Positions 6,531-15,017 are shown, numbered from the stretch's first letter. The stretch is 24,219 nucleotides of DNA from an uncultured bacterium (GCA_905215275.1 CAJMPE010000009.1:1-24219), one strand, 5' to 3'. Translations and numbers: made by a program. The notes: generated by a model not told the origin, from the sequence alone.

Positions 6531-7952
6531 TTAGGCCATGAGCAGGCCGGTCTCCGCGACGTTCTTGTACCAGTACGCGCTCGCCTTGGGATAGCGCTTC
6601 TGGGTCTCAAAGTCGATGTAGAACAGGCCATAGCGCTTGTTATAGCCGTTGGTCCAGGAGAACTGGTCCTGCAGCGACCACACAAAGTAGCCGTCGACGT
6701 TCACGCCGCCGTCAATCGCCTTGAGGATCCATGCGAGATGCTGACGCATGTAGTCGATGCGAGGGGCGTCGTCGATAAAGCCGTCCTCGAAGTCGTCCTT
6801 ATAGCCCATGCCGTTCTCGGTGATGTAGATTTTCTTGTAGTTGGGGTAATCGTTCTTAATGCGGAGCAGCAGGTCGTAGAGGCCTTCGGGATAGATAATC
6901 CAGTCCCAATCGGTGGTGGGTACGCCTTCGCGCACGCATGACTCGCCCACGCCCTTGAGGAACCAGCGCGAGGAGCCCTTGTCACCGGTGCCATTGTGGT
7001 TGATGTCGTTTTCGCCCTCGGCGGCACGCAGGAACTGGCACTTGTAGGTGTTGACGCCCAGGCAATCGTTGTAGGGGAGCGCGGCGGTCAGCGCGGCGAT
7101 GTCCTCGTCGCGGACGTCGAGCTCGCCGCCGGCGATATGGGCCAGCTTGGTCGCAGCCTCCATGGTGTCGGCTGCATAGTGGCCGCGGAAGGTGGCGTCG
7201 AGTACCCAGCGGTTGTTGATGACGTCGGCCATGCGAGCTGCCTCGCAGTCGGTGGCGTTGTTGGGGTCGAGGGGATACTTGGGCTCCAGGTTCTGGACAA
7301 TGCCGATCTCGCCCTCAAAGCCGCCCTCGTGGAAGGCGACGACGGCCTTGGCATGGGCCACCATCATGTTGTGCATGAGCTGGAAGGCCTTATCCAGGCG
7401 ATACTTCTCGCCGTGCGGCCAGTTGCCGACGATAAAGCTGCCCTCGGCGGTCGCGGGAATCTCGTTAAAGGTAAACCAGTGCTTGACCTCGGTGAACTCG
7501 GCAAAGCAGAACTTGGCGTACTCGACAAAGGCGTCGATCGTCGTGCGCGTCAGGAAGCCCTCGCCGCCGTTCTGGTAAAAGGCCTCGGGCGTATCAAAGT
7601 GATCGAGCGTGACATAGGGGATAACGCCGGCTTTATTGCAGGTGGCAAAGAGCTCGTGATAGAAGGCAACACCCTCGGGGTTAATCTCACCAGTGCCGCT
7701 GGGGAAGATACGGCTCCAAGCGATGGAGACACGAATGCCGTTGATGCCGAAGCGCTGGCACAGGTCGATATCGACCGGGTACTTGTTGTAGAAATCGCTT
7801 GCGGGGTCGGGGGAGAAACGGCCCTGAGCAGCCAGGAAATCGTCCCAGGGCACTTTGCCCTTGCCGTGTGTACGGGTCTCGCCCTCAACCTGGTAAGCAG
7901 CGGTGGCGCCGCCAAACACAAAGCCGTCGGGGAACTGCATGGGGTTGGTCAT
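6531..7952 (-). CDS. lacG: 6-phospho-beta-galactosidase (GH1), cassette 1
   Basis: 473 aa, the usual GH1 length. It starts FPDGFVFGGATAAYQVEGE. The acid/base is Glu164 in TFNEI and the nucleophile Glu379 in YITENGMGYKD. The C-terminal SWTNGYNKRYG block carries the Ser/Lys/Tyr set that binds the 6-phosphate and, next to the Ser, the Trp that in characterised LacG proteins favours galactosides; this argues for phospho-beta-galactosidase over phospho-beta-glucosidase. It hydrolyses sugar-6-phosphates delivered by the PTS in the cytoplasm. It lies 76 bp downstream of its lacE, with a hairpin between them, and AAAGGATG precedes the ATG. The exact disaccharide is not determined by the sequence. Confidence 0.9.
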   Translation of the reverse strand: MTNPMQFPDGFVFGGATAAYQVEGETRTHGKGKVPWDDFLAAQGRFSPDPASDFYNKYPVDIDLCQRFGINGIRVSIAWSRIFPSGTGEINPEGVAFYHELFATCNKAGVIPYVTLDHFDTPEAFYQNGGEGFLTRTTIDAFVEYAKFCFAEFTEVKHWFTFNEIPATAEGSFIVGNWPHGEKYRLDKAFQLMHNMMVAHAKAVVAFHEGGFEGEIGIVQNLEPKYPLDPNNATDCEAARMADVINNRWVLDATFRGHYAADTMEAATKLAHIAGGELDVRDEDIAALTAALPYNDCLGVNTYKCQFLRAAEGENDINHNGTGDKGSSRWFLKGVGESCVREGVPTTDWDWIIYPEGLYDLLLRIKNDYPNYKKIYITENGMGYKDDFEDGFIDDAPRIDYMRQHLAWILKAIDGGVNVDGYFVWSLQDQFSWTNGYNKRYGLFYIDFETQKRYPKASAYWYKNVAETGLLMA

Positions 7953-7986
7953 GAGTCATCCTTTCTGTGGGATACGAATAGGGAGA

Positions 7987-8013
7987 GGTGCCCGAACCGG
8001 GAATCCGGGCACC
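7987..8013 (-). promoter_or_regulatory. Intercistronic hairpin between lacE and lacG (cassette 1)
   Basis: GGTGCCCG (7987-7994) and CGGGCACC (8006-8013) form a perfect 8-bp GC stem in the lacE-lacG gap, with no clear U-run afterwards. It is more likely an mRNA-stabilising or partial-termination element than a full terminator. Confidence 0.6.
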
Positions 8014-8028
8014 AACAGAGGGAGGTAA

Positions 8029-9807
8029 CTAGTCGAGGTTCTCGCGGAGCCACTTGATGGCGCCAGCGGGGTCACGGGTAAGGTCGATATATTCCTTACC
8101 GCGCGGAGCGAGCAGCTTAATGCCCAGGCGATCGGTGTCGGCCTTCATGTCGTTGTAGTAGCTACGAACCTGCGGGGCGAGCACGATAACGTCGTACTGA
8201 TCCATGATGGCAGTGTGCTGGCCATAAGCGCCGGCAGAGGAAGCGATGTTCTCTCCGGTCTGCGCAGCACCTTCCTTGATGGCGTTGGCAAGCATGGCAG
8301 AGGTGCCGGCGCCGGCGCACAGGACGAGGACCTTCAGGCCATCGACATCCTTCTTGGCGGATGCGTCGGCGGCAGGCTCGGGCTGATCGGCGACAGGCTT
8401 GCTGTCGGCGGCAGCGGCGGTCGGCTCGACGGAAGCGGTGGCCTGCTCGACAGCGGGCGCAGAGGCGTTGGCGGCGACGGCAGCGACACTATCGGACTCG
8501 AGACCCAGCTCGGCGGCGCGCTCGGCCTCCTGGTCGCAGAGCAGCTTATCGTATGCCTTCAAGAACGGCAGGTAGATGATGGCGTCCAGCAAGATAATGA
8601 TCGCGACAAACACCAGGGCGATAAGCTGGAAGTTCGTGGTGATGAAGATGCCGATGGGGGCAGGGGTGGCCCAAGGCACCACGAAGGAGAAGCCGTTCAT
8701 GCCCACGTTATCGATAAAGAACTTGGCAACACTTACGTTGACGCAGCCGGCGGCAACAAAGGGGACGAGCATGTAGGGGTTAAGGATCATCGGCGCGCCA
8801 AAGAGCAGCGGTTCGTTGACGGCGAAGGCAACAGGAACAATCGAGGCCTTACCGACGGCTTTGAGCTGCTTGGACTTCATAAAGAGAATCAGCAGAAGCG
8901 GCACGATGAACGTGGCGCCGGTGCCGCCGAACTCACCTACGAGCGACATGTTAAAGGTGAGGGAATGGGCGGGGTGGCCGCCTGCCAGCAGAACCTGCAG
9001 GTTCTCGGCCTGGTTGGCAAGACGGATGGGGTCGATGCCCGGCTGGACGATCGAGGGGCCGTGGACGCCGATGAACCAGAAGAACGCGGTGGCTGCCTGG
9101 ATAAGGATAAGACCAGGATAGGTTTCTGCAGCGGTAAAGAGCGGGGAGAGCAGTTTGATAAGCAGCTCGGAGAACGGAACGCCCATGAGGTTGCGCACGA
9201 CGACATCGATGATGCCGCAGATGATGACGGCGCCGCCAAAGGGGATGATGTCGCGGAAGTTCTGAGCGATGGCGCCCGGGACCTCCTTGGGCAGCTTAAT
9301 GGTCAGATCGCGCGAGACGCAGAATTTGTAGACCCACACGGTGATGAACGCGGCGATATAGGCCGAGAACAGACCGCGCGTGCCCATGCTGGTGCAATCG
9401 AAGACCGAAAGCTCGGAGCCGTTGAACTTGGTGGTGAACTGCGTGACCGCGAGCAGCAGCATGCTGCACTGGGCGGCCACCATGGTGGAACCGTCGTTGA
9501 GCACTTTGCCGGCGGGCATACGACGGTTCATGGATGCCGTGAAGTTCTTGGCAGTGGTGCCGGCAACCATGATGCCCATGACGCCCATGGTGAAGTTGTA
9601 GAGCTTGTTGCACCAGTCGATGAGCGGCTGGGGCAGCGTGATGCCGACTACGCCGGGAAGCGTGGCGATCAGCAGAAAGATCGAAGAGGTGAGGACGATG
9701 GGCATGCACCCAAGGAATCCGTCCTTAATAGCCTGGAGGTAGATGTTCCTCGAGATCTTCTCAAAGAACGGCTGATGCTTTTCGAGCATCTTTACGATGG
9801 CGTCCAT
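8029..9807 (-). CDS. lacE: Lactose-family PTS EIICB permease, cassette 1
   Basis: 592 aa. The EIIC domain (about 1-430) starts MDAIVKMLEKHQPFFEKISR and carries GVHGPSIV and FAVNEPLLFGAPMILNPY, motifs of the lactose-type EIIC. A long Ala/Pro/Glu-rich flexible linker (about 440-488) joins it to EIIB, whose phosphorylated Cys497 is in VLVLCAGAGTS. It is a polytopic membrane protein that imports and phosphorylates a beta-galactoside using phosphate from EIIA (LacF). First gene of a lacE-lacG operon divergent from a LacI gene; start supported by AAAGGAG four bases upstream. The linker is the longest of the four paralogues. Substrate may be lactose or a related galactoside; the adjacent lacG supports a galactoside. 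Confidence 0.9.
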   Translation of the reverse strand: MDAIVKMLEKHQPFFEKISRNIYLQAIKDGFLGCMPIVLTSSIFLLIATLPGVVGITLPQPLIDWCNKLYNFTMGVMGIMVAGTTAKNFTASMNRRMPAGKVLNDGSTMVAAQCSMLLLAVTQFTTKFNGSELSVFDCTSMGTRGLFSAYIAAFITVWVYKFCVSRDLTIKLPKEVPGAIAQNFRDIIPFGGAVIICGIIDVVVRNLMGVPFSELLIKLLSPLFTAAETYPGLILIQAATAFFWFIGVHGPSIVQPGIDPIRLANQAENLQVLLAGGHPAHSLTFNMSLVGEFGGTGATFIVPLLLILFMKSKQLKAVGKASIVPVAFAVNEPLLFGAPMILNPYMLVPFVAAGCVNVSVAKFFIDNVGMNGFSFVVPWATPAPIGIFITTNFQLIALVFVAIIILLDAIIYLPFLKAYDKLLCDQEAERAAELGLESDSVAAVAANASAPAVEQATASVEPTAAAADSKPVADQPEPAADASAKKDVDGLKVLVLCAGAGTSAMLANAIKEGAAQTGENIASSAGAYGQHTAIMDQYDVIVLAPQVRSYYNDMKADTDRLGIKLLAPRGKEYIDLTRDPAGAIKWLRENLD

Positions 9808-9884
9808 AAAGCTCCTTTGCTACTTGATGCGCGATGCATGTGGATGGAACTGGTCGTCGATGGATGGTCAGGACTGCCCGGAAA

Positions 9885-9903
9885 CCTTCCTGATTAAGGA
9901 AGG
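9885..9903 (-). promoter_or_regulatory. Leader hairpin upstream of lacE (cassette 1)
   Basis: CCTTCCT and AGGAAGG pair perfectly around a five-base loop in the presumed 5' leader, just downstream of the operators. It has no resemblance that I can see to a BglG-type antiterminator site. Confidence 0.4.
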
Positions 9904-9911
9904 CATTGCGG

Positions 9912-9945
9912 AATGACAACGTTGTCATTTCGTTAATGACAACGT
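9912..9945. promoter_or_regulatory. LacI-type operators of cassette 1
   Basis: A perfect 18-bp palindrome AATGACAACGTTGTCATT (9912-9929) is followed by a second half-site AATGACAACGT (9935-9945). The CG-centred symmetry is typical of LacI-family sites. The location, 105-138 bp upstream of lacE and about 140 bp before the divergent LacI gene, points to that LacI. A weak -10 (TACGTT read on the minus strand) overlaps the second half-site. Confidence 0.75.
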
Positions 9946-9979
9946 AAGACTTTTTTGGAAGAGCAACAAGGATTTACAG

Positions 9980-10009
9980 GTGAACGGTCGATATCGTCCG
10001 ATAAACGGC
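9980..10009 (-). promoter_or_regulatory. LytTR-type direct-repeat pair upstream of lacE (cassette 1)
   Basis: Read toward lacE, the 9-mers are GCCGTTTAT (10001-10009) and ACCGTTCAC (9980-9988), starts 21 bp apart. Each matches eight of nine positions of the pattern [TA][AC][CA]GTTN[AG][TG] described for LytTR regulators, which bind such repeats with about 12 bp between them. The pair lies upstream of the LacI operators, where an activator would bind. Confidence 0.6.
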
Positions 10010-10034
10010 TGATTTTTCAGTCGGGCAGGTAGTG

Positions 10035-10040
10035 TATGCT
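10035..10040 (+). promoter_or_regulatory. Putative -10 box of lacI (cassette 1)
   Basis: TATGCT lies 42 bp before the GTG start. No good -35 is visible at the expected distance (ATTTTT-like sequence). Confidence 0.35.
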
Positions 10041-10081
10041 AGAACGCAAAAACAAGCGATGTAAAACCGACTGGAGAAGCA

Positions 10082-11092
10082 GTGGCAACGATGGACAAGA
10101 AAAATGTCTCAATGAACGACGTGGCGATTGCTGCGGGTGTTTCTCTCAAGACGGTGTCGCGCGTGATCAACGAGCCCGATAGCGTGCGCGAGTCGACACG
10201 CGATAAGGTCCATTCCGCAATGGAGGCGCTCGGGTTTCGAACCAACTTTGCCGCGCGTTCGCTCAAATTGGGTCGTTACGGGTGCATCGGCGTGGTGCTG
10301 TTCCACTTGTCGGGCGGTGCCGTGGACATGATTGACGGTATCGCCGATGCCGCCGAAGAACGCGGTTTTGCGCTTACGATGATTAAGAAGCGCGCGGGGG
10401 AGAAGATGACCCTTGCCGAAGCGGCGCGTAGGATGTCGCAACTGCCTGTTGATGGCATGATCTTCAACCTGCGTCAGATGGTCGATGACTTTGATACCTT
10501 TGAGGCACCGAAGGACCTCAAGACGGTGATTATCACGCCGATGGAGCATCCTACCTGCTCTACCGTTAGTGACGATCAAGAGGGTGGTGCGCGCATGGCG
10601 TGCGAGTACTTCTTAAATCGTGGGCACAAGAACGTATACTTCGTCTCTGGTAAGAAAGAGTCGCTGTCGAGCCAGTGTCGTATGAAAGGTTGGCGTGCGG
10701 CACTCGAGGCGCGTGGCATTGAGCCGCCCGAGCCTCTGCAAGGCGATTGGAATGCGGATAGTGGCTATGCCGCGGGCCTTGTGCTTGCCGATAAACCCGA
10801 TTGTACGGCGGTCCTCGCTGCTAACGACTGCATGGCAAACGGCGTGATGATGGCTCTACGTGACAAGGGTCTGAGTGTGCCCGACGACGTGTCCGTGATC
10901 GGCTTCGACGATGAGCTCTACAAGACGATTCCCAACTCGATTCTGACGTCGGTGAAGTTTCGCCACCGCGAGCTGGGCATCCGTGCGCTTAACGAGGTCG
11001 TCGCAGGTCTGGAAGCCCCGAGCTCCAGAAGCCGTACGCTTGTCTCGGGTGTGTTGGTCGAGCGTTCCAGCGTAAAGGACCTGCGGGCGTAG
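10082..11092 (+). CDS. LacI-family transcriptional repressor, cassette 1
   Basis: 336 aa from a GTG with GGAG five bases upstream (an ATG at 10091 is too far from that site). The N-terminal HTH is VSMNDVAIAAGVSLKTVSRV, with hinge RTNFAARSLKLGRYGCIGVV, followed by a periplasmic-binding-protein-like effector domain with the usual LAANDCMANGVM and PDDVSVIGFDDE blocks. The recognition-helix specificity residues (equivalent to LacI Tyr17-Gln18) are Leu-Lys. It is divergent from lacE-lacG and the AATGACAACGTT operators lie between, so it very likely represses that operon in response to a sugar or sugar phosphate. It ends 22 bp before a 57-nt repeat pair. Confidence 0.9.
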   Translation: MATMDKKNVSMNDVAIAAGVSLKTVSRVINEPDSVRESTRDKVHSAMEALGFRTNFAARSLKLGRYGCIGVVLFHLSGGAVDMIDGIADAAEERGFALTMIKKRAGEKMTLAEAARRMSQLPVDGMIFNLRQMVDDFDTFEAPKDLKTVIITPMEHPTCSTVSDDQEGGARMACEYFLNRGHKNVYFVSGKKESLSSQCRMKGWRAALEARGIEPPEPLQGDWNADSGYAAGLVLADKPDCTAVLAANDCMANGVMMALRDKGLSVPDDVSVIGFDDELYKTIPNSILTSVKFRHRELGIRALNEVVAGLEAPSSRSRTLVSGVLVERSSVKDLRA

Positions 11093-11114
11093 ACGTGCTC
11101 GGCCTATTCCGTTT

Positions 11115-11250
11115 GTCTCGATCTGTAACAACTAGACGGTCAAAAGTGGTCTACATGTTACAGATTGAGATTTTCGGCTTGGCCTGTGCGTTCATCTCGA
11201 TCTGTAACAGCTAGGACCGAAAAACTCGGCTAGATGTTACAGATTGAGAT
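11115..11250. repeat. Pair of 57-nt palindromic repeats
   Basis: Units 11115-11171 and 11194-11250, 79 bp apart, between convergent lacI and lacE. The second unit is nearly perfect: 16-bp outer arms with one G-T pair, inner CTAG/CTAG and CCGA/TCGG. The linker GGCTTGGCCTGTGCGTTCA is almost the same as the one at 461-474, so linker and hairpin spread together. Confidence 0.9.
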
Positions 11251-11273
11251 GAACAGGAGGACGGGTGCGGTCT

Positions 11274-11322
11274 AAACAAAATGGCCCGCGCATCACGCAT
11301 CGATGCACGGGCCATTTTTTTC
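11274..11322. terminator. Bidirectional terminator between lacI (cassette 1) and lacE (cassette 2)
   Basis: ATGGCCCG (11281-11288) and CGGGCCAT (11308-11315) with an inner CATC/GATG pairing form the stem. T7-8 follows on the plus strand, and TTTTGTTT follows on the minus strand. It serves both converging operons. Confidence 0.85.
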
Positions 11323-11348
11323 TGCGAGCGGCAGGTGGCGTCAGCGTC

Positions 11349-13109
11349 TTATGCCTCGAGGTTTTCCTCGATCCAGGCGACGGCACCCTTGGGATCCTTA
11401 GTGAGGTCGATGTACTGTTTGCCCTTGGGCGACAGCAGCGTGATGCCCAGGCGGTCGGTGTCGGCCTTCATCTCGTTGTAATAGGTGCGAACCTGCGGAG
11501 CCAGGACGATGACGTTGTACTGGTCCATGATGGCGTAGTGACTGCCGTAGGCACCGGCGTTGGCGGTAATGTCGATGCCCAGCTCGTCGGCGCCTTCCTT
11601 AAGCGCGTTGGCGAGCAGTGCAGAGGTGCCGGCGCCAGCGCACAGAACCAGAACCCTCAGATCCTTGCCCTTAAGGGCGGACGGAGCTGCGGAGGCCTCA
11701 GTGGCAGAAGCGGTCTCGACAACAGGAGCCTCAACGGCGGGGGCGTCAGCGGTCTTGACGGTCTTGGTCTCCTCGGCCTCTTCTTCGGCCAGGGTCTCGG
11801 CCTCCTGCTTGCACAGGACGTTGTCGTAGGCCTTGCAGAACGGGTAGTAGATCAAGAAGTCAACGACCAGCAGGACGACAACCAGGACCAGAGAGATCGG
11901 CTGGAAGTTGGTGTCGATGAAGGTGCCGATCGGTCCGGGGAGTGCCCACGGCATGGCATAGATAAAGCCGTTCATGCCCAAAAAGTCGATGAAGAACTTA
12001 CCAATGAGGACGTTGGCCACGGGGGCAAACAGGAACGGGATCAGGAAGTACGGGTTGAGGATGATGGGCGCGGCGAACAGCAGCGGCTCGTTGACGGCGA
12101 ACATCACGGGTACGACAGAGGCTTTGCCGACGGCCTTGAGCTGCTTGGAGCGCATAAAGAGCAGGAAGATGATCGGGACAATGAACGTGGCGCCGGTGCC
12201 GCCGAGTTCGCCGATGTAGTTACCGAAGTTCTCGGTCAGGGCGAGGGCGGGGTGACCGCCGGCCTGCAGCGTGGCGAGATTGGTGGTGATGTTGCCAAAC
12301 AGCGCGGCGTTGAGGGCAGGCTTAACGACCGAGGGGCCGTGGATGCCCATGAACCAGAACAGCGGGATCATGAACCAGATGAGGGCAAGGCCGGCGTAGG
12401 AATCGGCAGCGGCGAACAGCGGGCTCACCAGCGTGGAGATGACGTTGGCAAACGGGACGGCCAAGCAGGTGCGGCAGATAACGTCGATGACGGCGACAAA
12501 CAGGATGGAGAAGCTGAAGGCGAAGATGTCGCGGAAGTTCTGGGCGATGGCGCCGGGGACTTCTTTGGGCAGCTTGATGGTGATGTCTCGCTTAATGCAG
12601 AAGGCATAGATGTTGACCGTGGCAAATGCGGCGACAAAGGAGCTCAGCAGGCCCTTGGTGCCCATGTTGTCGGTAAAGAACACCGAGACATCGGCGCCGT
12701 CGATCTTGGCACTCGTCTGGGTAACGGCCAAGATGAGCATAGCGCACATGGCGGCGACCATGGTGCTCGTGGCGTTGATGGCCTTGCCGGCAGGCATGCG
12801 GCGGTTCTTGGAGCCGGTCAGCGCGCTTGCGGTGGTGCCGGCGACCATGATGCCCACGACGCCCATCGTGAAGTTGTAAACCTTGTTGCAGAAGTTCACG
12901 ACGTCGACGTTCCACCAGTCGGGCAGCGTAAAGCCGCCGACCGTGGCGACAACGCCCGGCAGGGTCGAAATAAGCAGGAAGACAGAAGAAGACAGGATGA
13001 TGGGCATTGCTGCCAAAAAGCCGTCTTTAATGGCCTGAAGGTAGATGTTCTTAGAGACCTTGTCGAAGTACGGCTGACCTTTCTCCAAGAACTTAACGAT
13101 CGATTCCAT
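11349..13109 (-). CDS. lacE: Lactose-family PTS EIICB permease, cassette 2
   Basis: 586 aa. The EIIC domain (about 1-440) starts MESIVKFLEKGQPYFDKVSK and has GIHGPSVVKPALNAAL and FAVNEPLLFAAPIILNPY. A Glu/Ala/Thr-rich linker (about 450-482) leads to EIIB with phospho-Cys490 in VLVLCAGAGTS. The protein is close to the 2696-4390 permease through the middle of EIIC. It spans the cytoplasmic membrane and couples import to phosphorylation using EIIA. It is the second gene of a lacG-lacE operon, 175 bp after lacG; this order is reversed relative to the other two cassettes. GAGGAG eight bases before the ATG supports the start. Galactoside specificity is inferred from the neighbouring lacG. Confidence 0.9.
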   Translation of the reverse strand: MESIVKFLEKGQPYFDKVSKNIYLQAIKDGFLAAMPIILSSSVFLLISTLPGVVATVGGFTLPDWWNVDVVNFCNKVYNFTMGVVGIMVAGTTASALTGSKNRRMPAGKAINATSTMVAAMCAMLILAVTQTSAKIDGADVSVFFTDNMGTKGLLSSFVAAFATVNIYAFCIKRDITIKLPKEVPGAIAQNFRDIFAFSFSILFVAVIDVICRTCLAVPFANVISTLVSPLFAAADSYAGLALIWFMIPLFWFMGIHGPSVVKPALNAALFGNITTNLATLQAGGHPALALTENFGNYIGELGGTGATFIVPIIFLLFMRSKQLKAVGKASVVPVMFAVNEPLLFAAPIILNPYFLIPFLFAPVANVLIGKFFIDFLGMNGFIYAMPWALPGPIGTFIDTNFQPISLVLVVVLLVVDFLIYYPFCKAYDNVLCKQEAETLAEEEAEETKTVKTADAPAVEAPVVETASATEASAAPSALKGKDLRVLVLCAGAGTSALLANALKEGADELGIDITANAGAYGSHYAIMDQYNVIVLAPQVRTYYNEMKADTDRLGITLLSPKGKQYIDLTKDPKGAVAWIEENLEA

Positions 13110-13221
13110 AGTTCACGCTCCTCTTTGCATGAAATCTTAATGGCATGGACGTTGAAAACCTATATGGTCTCCCGCTTGCTAAAAGCCCGGGTGCAGGCGG
13201 GGTCGGTCCCAGGGGGAGAGA

Positions 13222-13260
13222 GGGGAGCGGCTGGGTTTGTATCGCATGGGGCCGCTCCCC
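13222..13260 (-). promoter_or_regulatory. Intercistronic hairpin between lacG and lacE (cassette 2)
   Basis: GGGGAGCGGC (13222-13231) and GCCGCTCCCC (13251-13260) pair perfectly across a 19-nt loop, 24 bp after the lacG stop. No U-run follows on the minus strand, so it is likely a stability or partial read-through element. Confidence 0.6.
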
Positions 13261-13284
13261 CTCGGGGGAAAGCGAGGCGATGCG

Positions 13285-14733
13285 CTACTGCGCGTCCGCC
13301 ATAGTGTCGGCGAGCTCCTTGTACCAGAGTGCCGACTGCTTGATGTAGCGTTTTTGCGTGTCGAAGTCGATGTAGAACAGGCCGTAGCGCTTGTTATAGC
13401 CATTGGCCCACGAGAACTGGTCCTGCAGGCTCCAGATAAAGTAGCCCTGGACGTCGACGCCCTCGGCACGCGCCTGGAGCACCTTCTCCATGTGCTGGTC
13501 GACAAAGTCGATGCGCTCGGGATCGGCGACGATGCCGTTTGCGTCGGGCTCGGGGTCCTTGTGGCCCAGGCCGTTTTCGGTGATATAGATGACGGGGAGG
13601 TTGGGATAGGTGGCGCTGATGTGCTTGAGCGTGTCGTAGAGGCCTTGCGGGTAGATGAGCCAATCCCAGTCGGTGGTGGGGATACCCGGCATATCGACCT
13701 GCTGCCCGACGCCCTTAAACTTAAAGCACGAGGTGCCCTTGTCTCCGGTGCCGTTAAAGCTGTTGGTGGACTCGCCATCGTAGGCGGCGATAAACGCCGA
13801 CTGATAGTAGTTGAGGCCGAACATATCGTTGCGGGGCGCCGCCTTGGCGAGCTCCTCCATGTCGCTGTCCTCAACCGTAAGCGTGGCGTTGTTGGCACGC
13901 AGAATCTCGTTGATGAGTGAGAGGGTGCGCGCGGAGTAGTGACCCAGGAAGGCGCCGTCCATGATGAAGTCGGTGTAGAAGGCGTTGTACAGGTCGGCGG
14001 CGTGCTGGTCGGCGGGCGAGTCTGTGGCAGGATATGCCGGCGTCAGGACGTTGACCATGCCAATGCGTCCGCCCAGGTGCTCGGTCTCGTCAAGATCCTT
14101 ATACAGGTTGACGGCGCGGGCGTGGGCAACGAGCTCGTTGTGCTGGCTCTGGATGCCGCTCGTCACATCAAAGTGATGGTTGGGCGGGAAGTTGCCTTGG
14201 ATGTATTGGGAGTGCGAGAGGCTGATGAGCTCGTTGATGGTGAACCAATTCTTGACCTCGCGGAACTCGCGGAAGCAGAACTCGGCATAGCGCACATAGG
14301 CGTCGACGGTCTTGCGGTTGAGCCAGTCGCCCTGGTTGAACAGGGCGGCGGGGGAGTCAAAGTGATGCAGGGACACATAGGGCTCGACGCCATACTTTTT
14401 GCAGCAGGCGAACAGCTCGTGGTAGTGCTTAACGCCCTCGGCGAGGGGCTCGGCATCGTCGCCGTTGGGGAAGATGCGGGTCCAGGCGATGGACACACGG
14501 ATGGCGTTGAGTCCATGCTCGGCAGAAAGGCGGATATCCTCCTCGTAGCGGTTGTAGAAATCACTGGCCGGGTCGGGCAAAAAGCGACCCTGGGCGACAA
14601 GGTAATCGTCCCACATGGTCTTACCCTTGCCTGCCACCTTCGTGGAACCTTCCGTTTGGTACGCGGCGGTTGCGGCGCCCCAAACAAAGCCCTTCGGCAG
14701 CTGCTGTACGCGGTTTAGCAAAGACATATGCAT
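13285..14733 (-). CDS. lacG: 6-phospho-beta-galactosidase (GH1), cassette 2
   Basis: 482 aa from the first ATG; Met3 (14727) is nine bases from the GAGGG ribosome site and may be the real start. Acid/base Glu168 lies in TINEL, where most family members, including the two paralogues here, have TFNE. The nucleophile is Glu386 in YITENGLGHKD. SWANGYNKRYG keeps the phosphate-binding Ser/Lys/Tyr and the galactose-favouring Trp. It is the most divergent of the three LacG copies and leads its operon. Expected to hydrolyse PTS-phosphorylated beta-galactosides; the Phe-to-Ile change beside the catalytic Glu and the WDWLIYPQG variant suggest a different aglycone preference, which is inference. Confidence 0.9.
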   Translation of the reverse strand: MHMSLLNRVQQLPKGFVWGAATAAYQTEGSTKVAGKGKTMWDDYLVAQGRFLPDPASDFYNRYEEDIRLSAEHGLNAIRVSIAWTRIFPNGDDAEPLAEGVKHYHELFACCKKYGVEPYVSLHHFDSPAALFNQGDWLNRKTVDAYVRYAEFCFREFREVKNWFTINELISLSHSQYIQGNFPPNHHFDVTSGIQSQHNELVAHARAVNLYKDLDETEHLGGRIGMVNVLTPAYPATDSPADQHAADLYNAFYTDFIMDGAFLGHYSARTLSLINEILRANNATLTVEDSDMEELAKAAPRNDMFGLNYYQSAFIAAYDGESTNSFNGTGDKGTSCFKFKGVGQQVDMPGIPTTDWDWLIYPQGLYDTLKHISATYPNLPVIYITENGLGHKDPEPDANGIVADPERIDFVDQHMEKVLQARAEGVDVQGYFIWSLQDQFSWANGYNKRYGLFYIDFDTQKRYIKQSALWYKELADTMADAQ

Positions 14734-14847
14734 ACACCCTCTCGTCTCGCTGTTCGATATTGTGCGTTTGCGCTCAGGAGGCTCCCTGGTTAGCGTTCAG
14801 CGGTGAAAAAGCCCGATAAACACTATCTTAAAATGATTAGAACCAAA

Positions 14848-14885
14848 ATGAGCACGTGAACATTTGACAATGAGCACGTTAACAT
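14848..14885. promoter_or_regulatory. Two LacI-type operators before lacG (cassette 2)
   Basis: ATGAGCACGTGAACAT (14848-14863) and ATGAGCACGTTAACAT (14870-14885) differ at one base and lie 22 bp apart. Both fall just downstream of a minus-strand -10 box (TATACA, complement of 14896-14901), where bound repressor would block the lacG-lacE promoter. A third copy is at 15002. Confidence 0.75.
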
Positions 14886-14895
14886 CCGGCTGGGA

Positions 14896-14901
14896 TGTAT
14901 A
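14896..14901 (-). promoter_or_regulatory. Putative -10 box of the lacG-lacE operon (cassette 2)
   Basis: TATACA on the minus strand; the -35 at 17 bp is poor (CTGTTT). A weak -35 with the repeat pair directly upstream is what an activator-dependent promoter looks like. Confidence 0.5.
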
Positions 14902-14925
14902 GAAACAAAACAACTTCAAACAGCC

Positions 14926-14955
14926 GCGAACGGTTGTATTTGTTCGGTAAGCGGT
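14926..14955 (-). promoter_or_regulatory. LytTR-type direct-repeat pair upstream of lacG (cassette 2)
   Basis: Read toward lacG, ACCGCTTAC (14947-14955) and ACCGTTCGC (14926-14934), starts 21 bp apart, match seven and eight of nine positions of the LytTR pattern. The second repeat ends about 24 bp before the -10 box. Confidence 0.58.
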
Positions 14956-14960
14956 TTTGA

Positions 14961-14990
14961 TTGACAGAAGTTTTCATGTTGTGGTATATG
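14961..14990 (+). promoter_or_regulatory. Putative promoter of lacI (cassette 2)
   Basis: TTGACA (14961-14966), 18-bp spacer, TATATG (14985-14990). The operator at 15002-15017 sits immediately downstream, at about the transcription start. Confidence 0.65.
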
Positions 14991-15001
14991 GCTCGGGTAT
15001 C

Positions 15002-15017
15002 ATGAGCACGTTATCAA
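15002..15017. promoter_or_regulatory. Third LacI-type operator, autoregulatory position
   Basis: ATGAGCACGTTATCAA repeats the 14848/14870 operators with changes only in the last bases, and lies just after the lacI -10 box. This predicts autorepression, and loop formation with the other two sites about 130-150 bp away. Confidence 0.65.

Noticed and set aside
6996..8057. Plus-strand frames opposite the lacG genes (also 13939-14718 and 16334-17830)
   Set aside because: Antisense shadows of GH1 genes whose catalytic motifs are intact on the minus strand.
8215..9897. Long plus-strand open frame opposite lacE (cassette 1), and similar ones at 11265-13304 and 17891-19336
   Set aside because: They mirror real EIICB genes and arise from GC-biased third positions; their translations are low-complexity Gly/Asp/Arg/Glu-rich and lack ribosome sites.
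9808..9911. BglG/LicT-type antiterminator (RAT) leader before the PTS genes
   Set aside because: The leader hairpins are short, lack the RAT consensus and an overlapping terminator, and no BglG-type gene is in the window.
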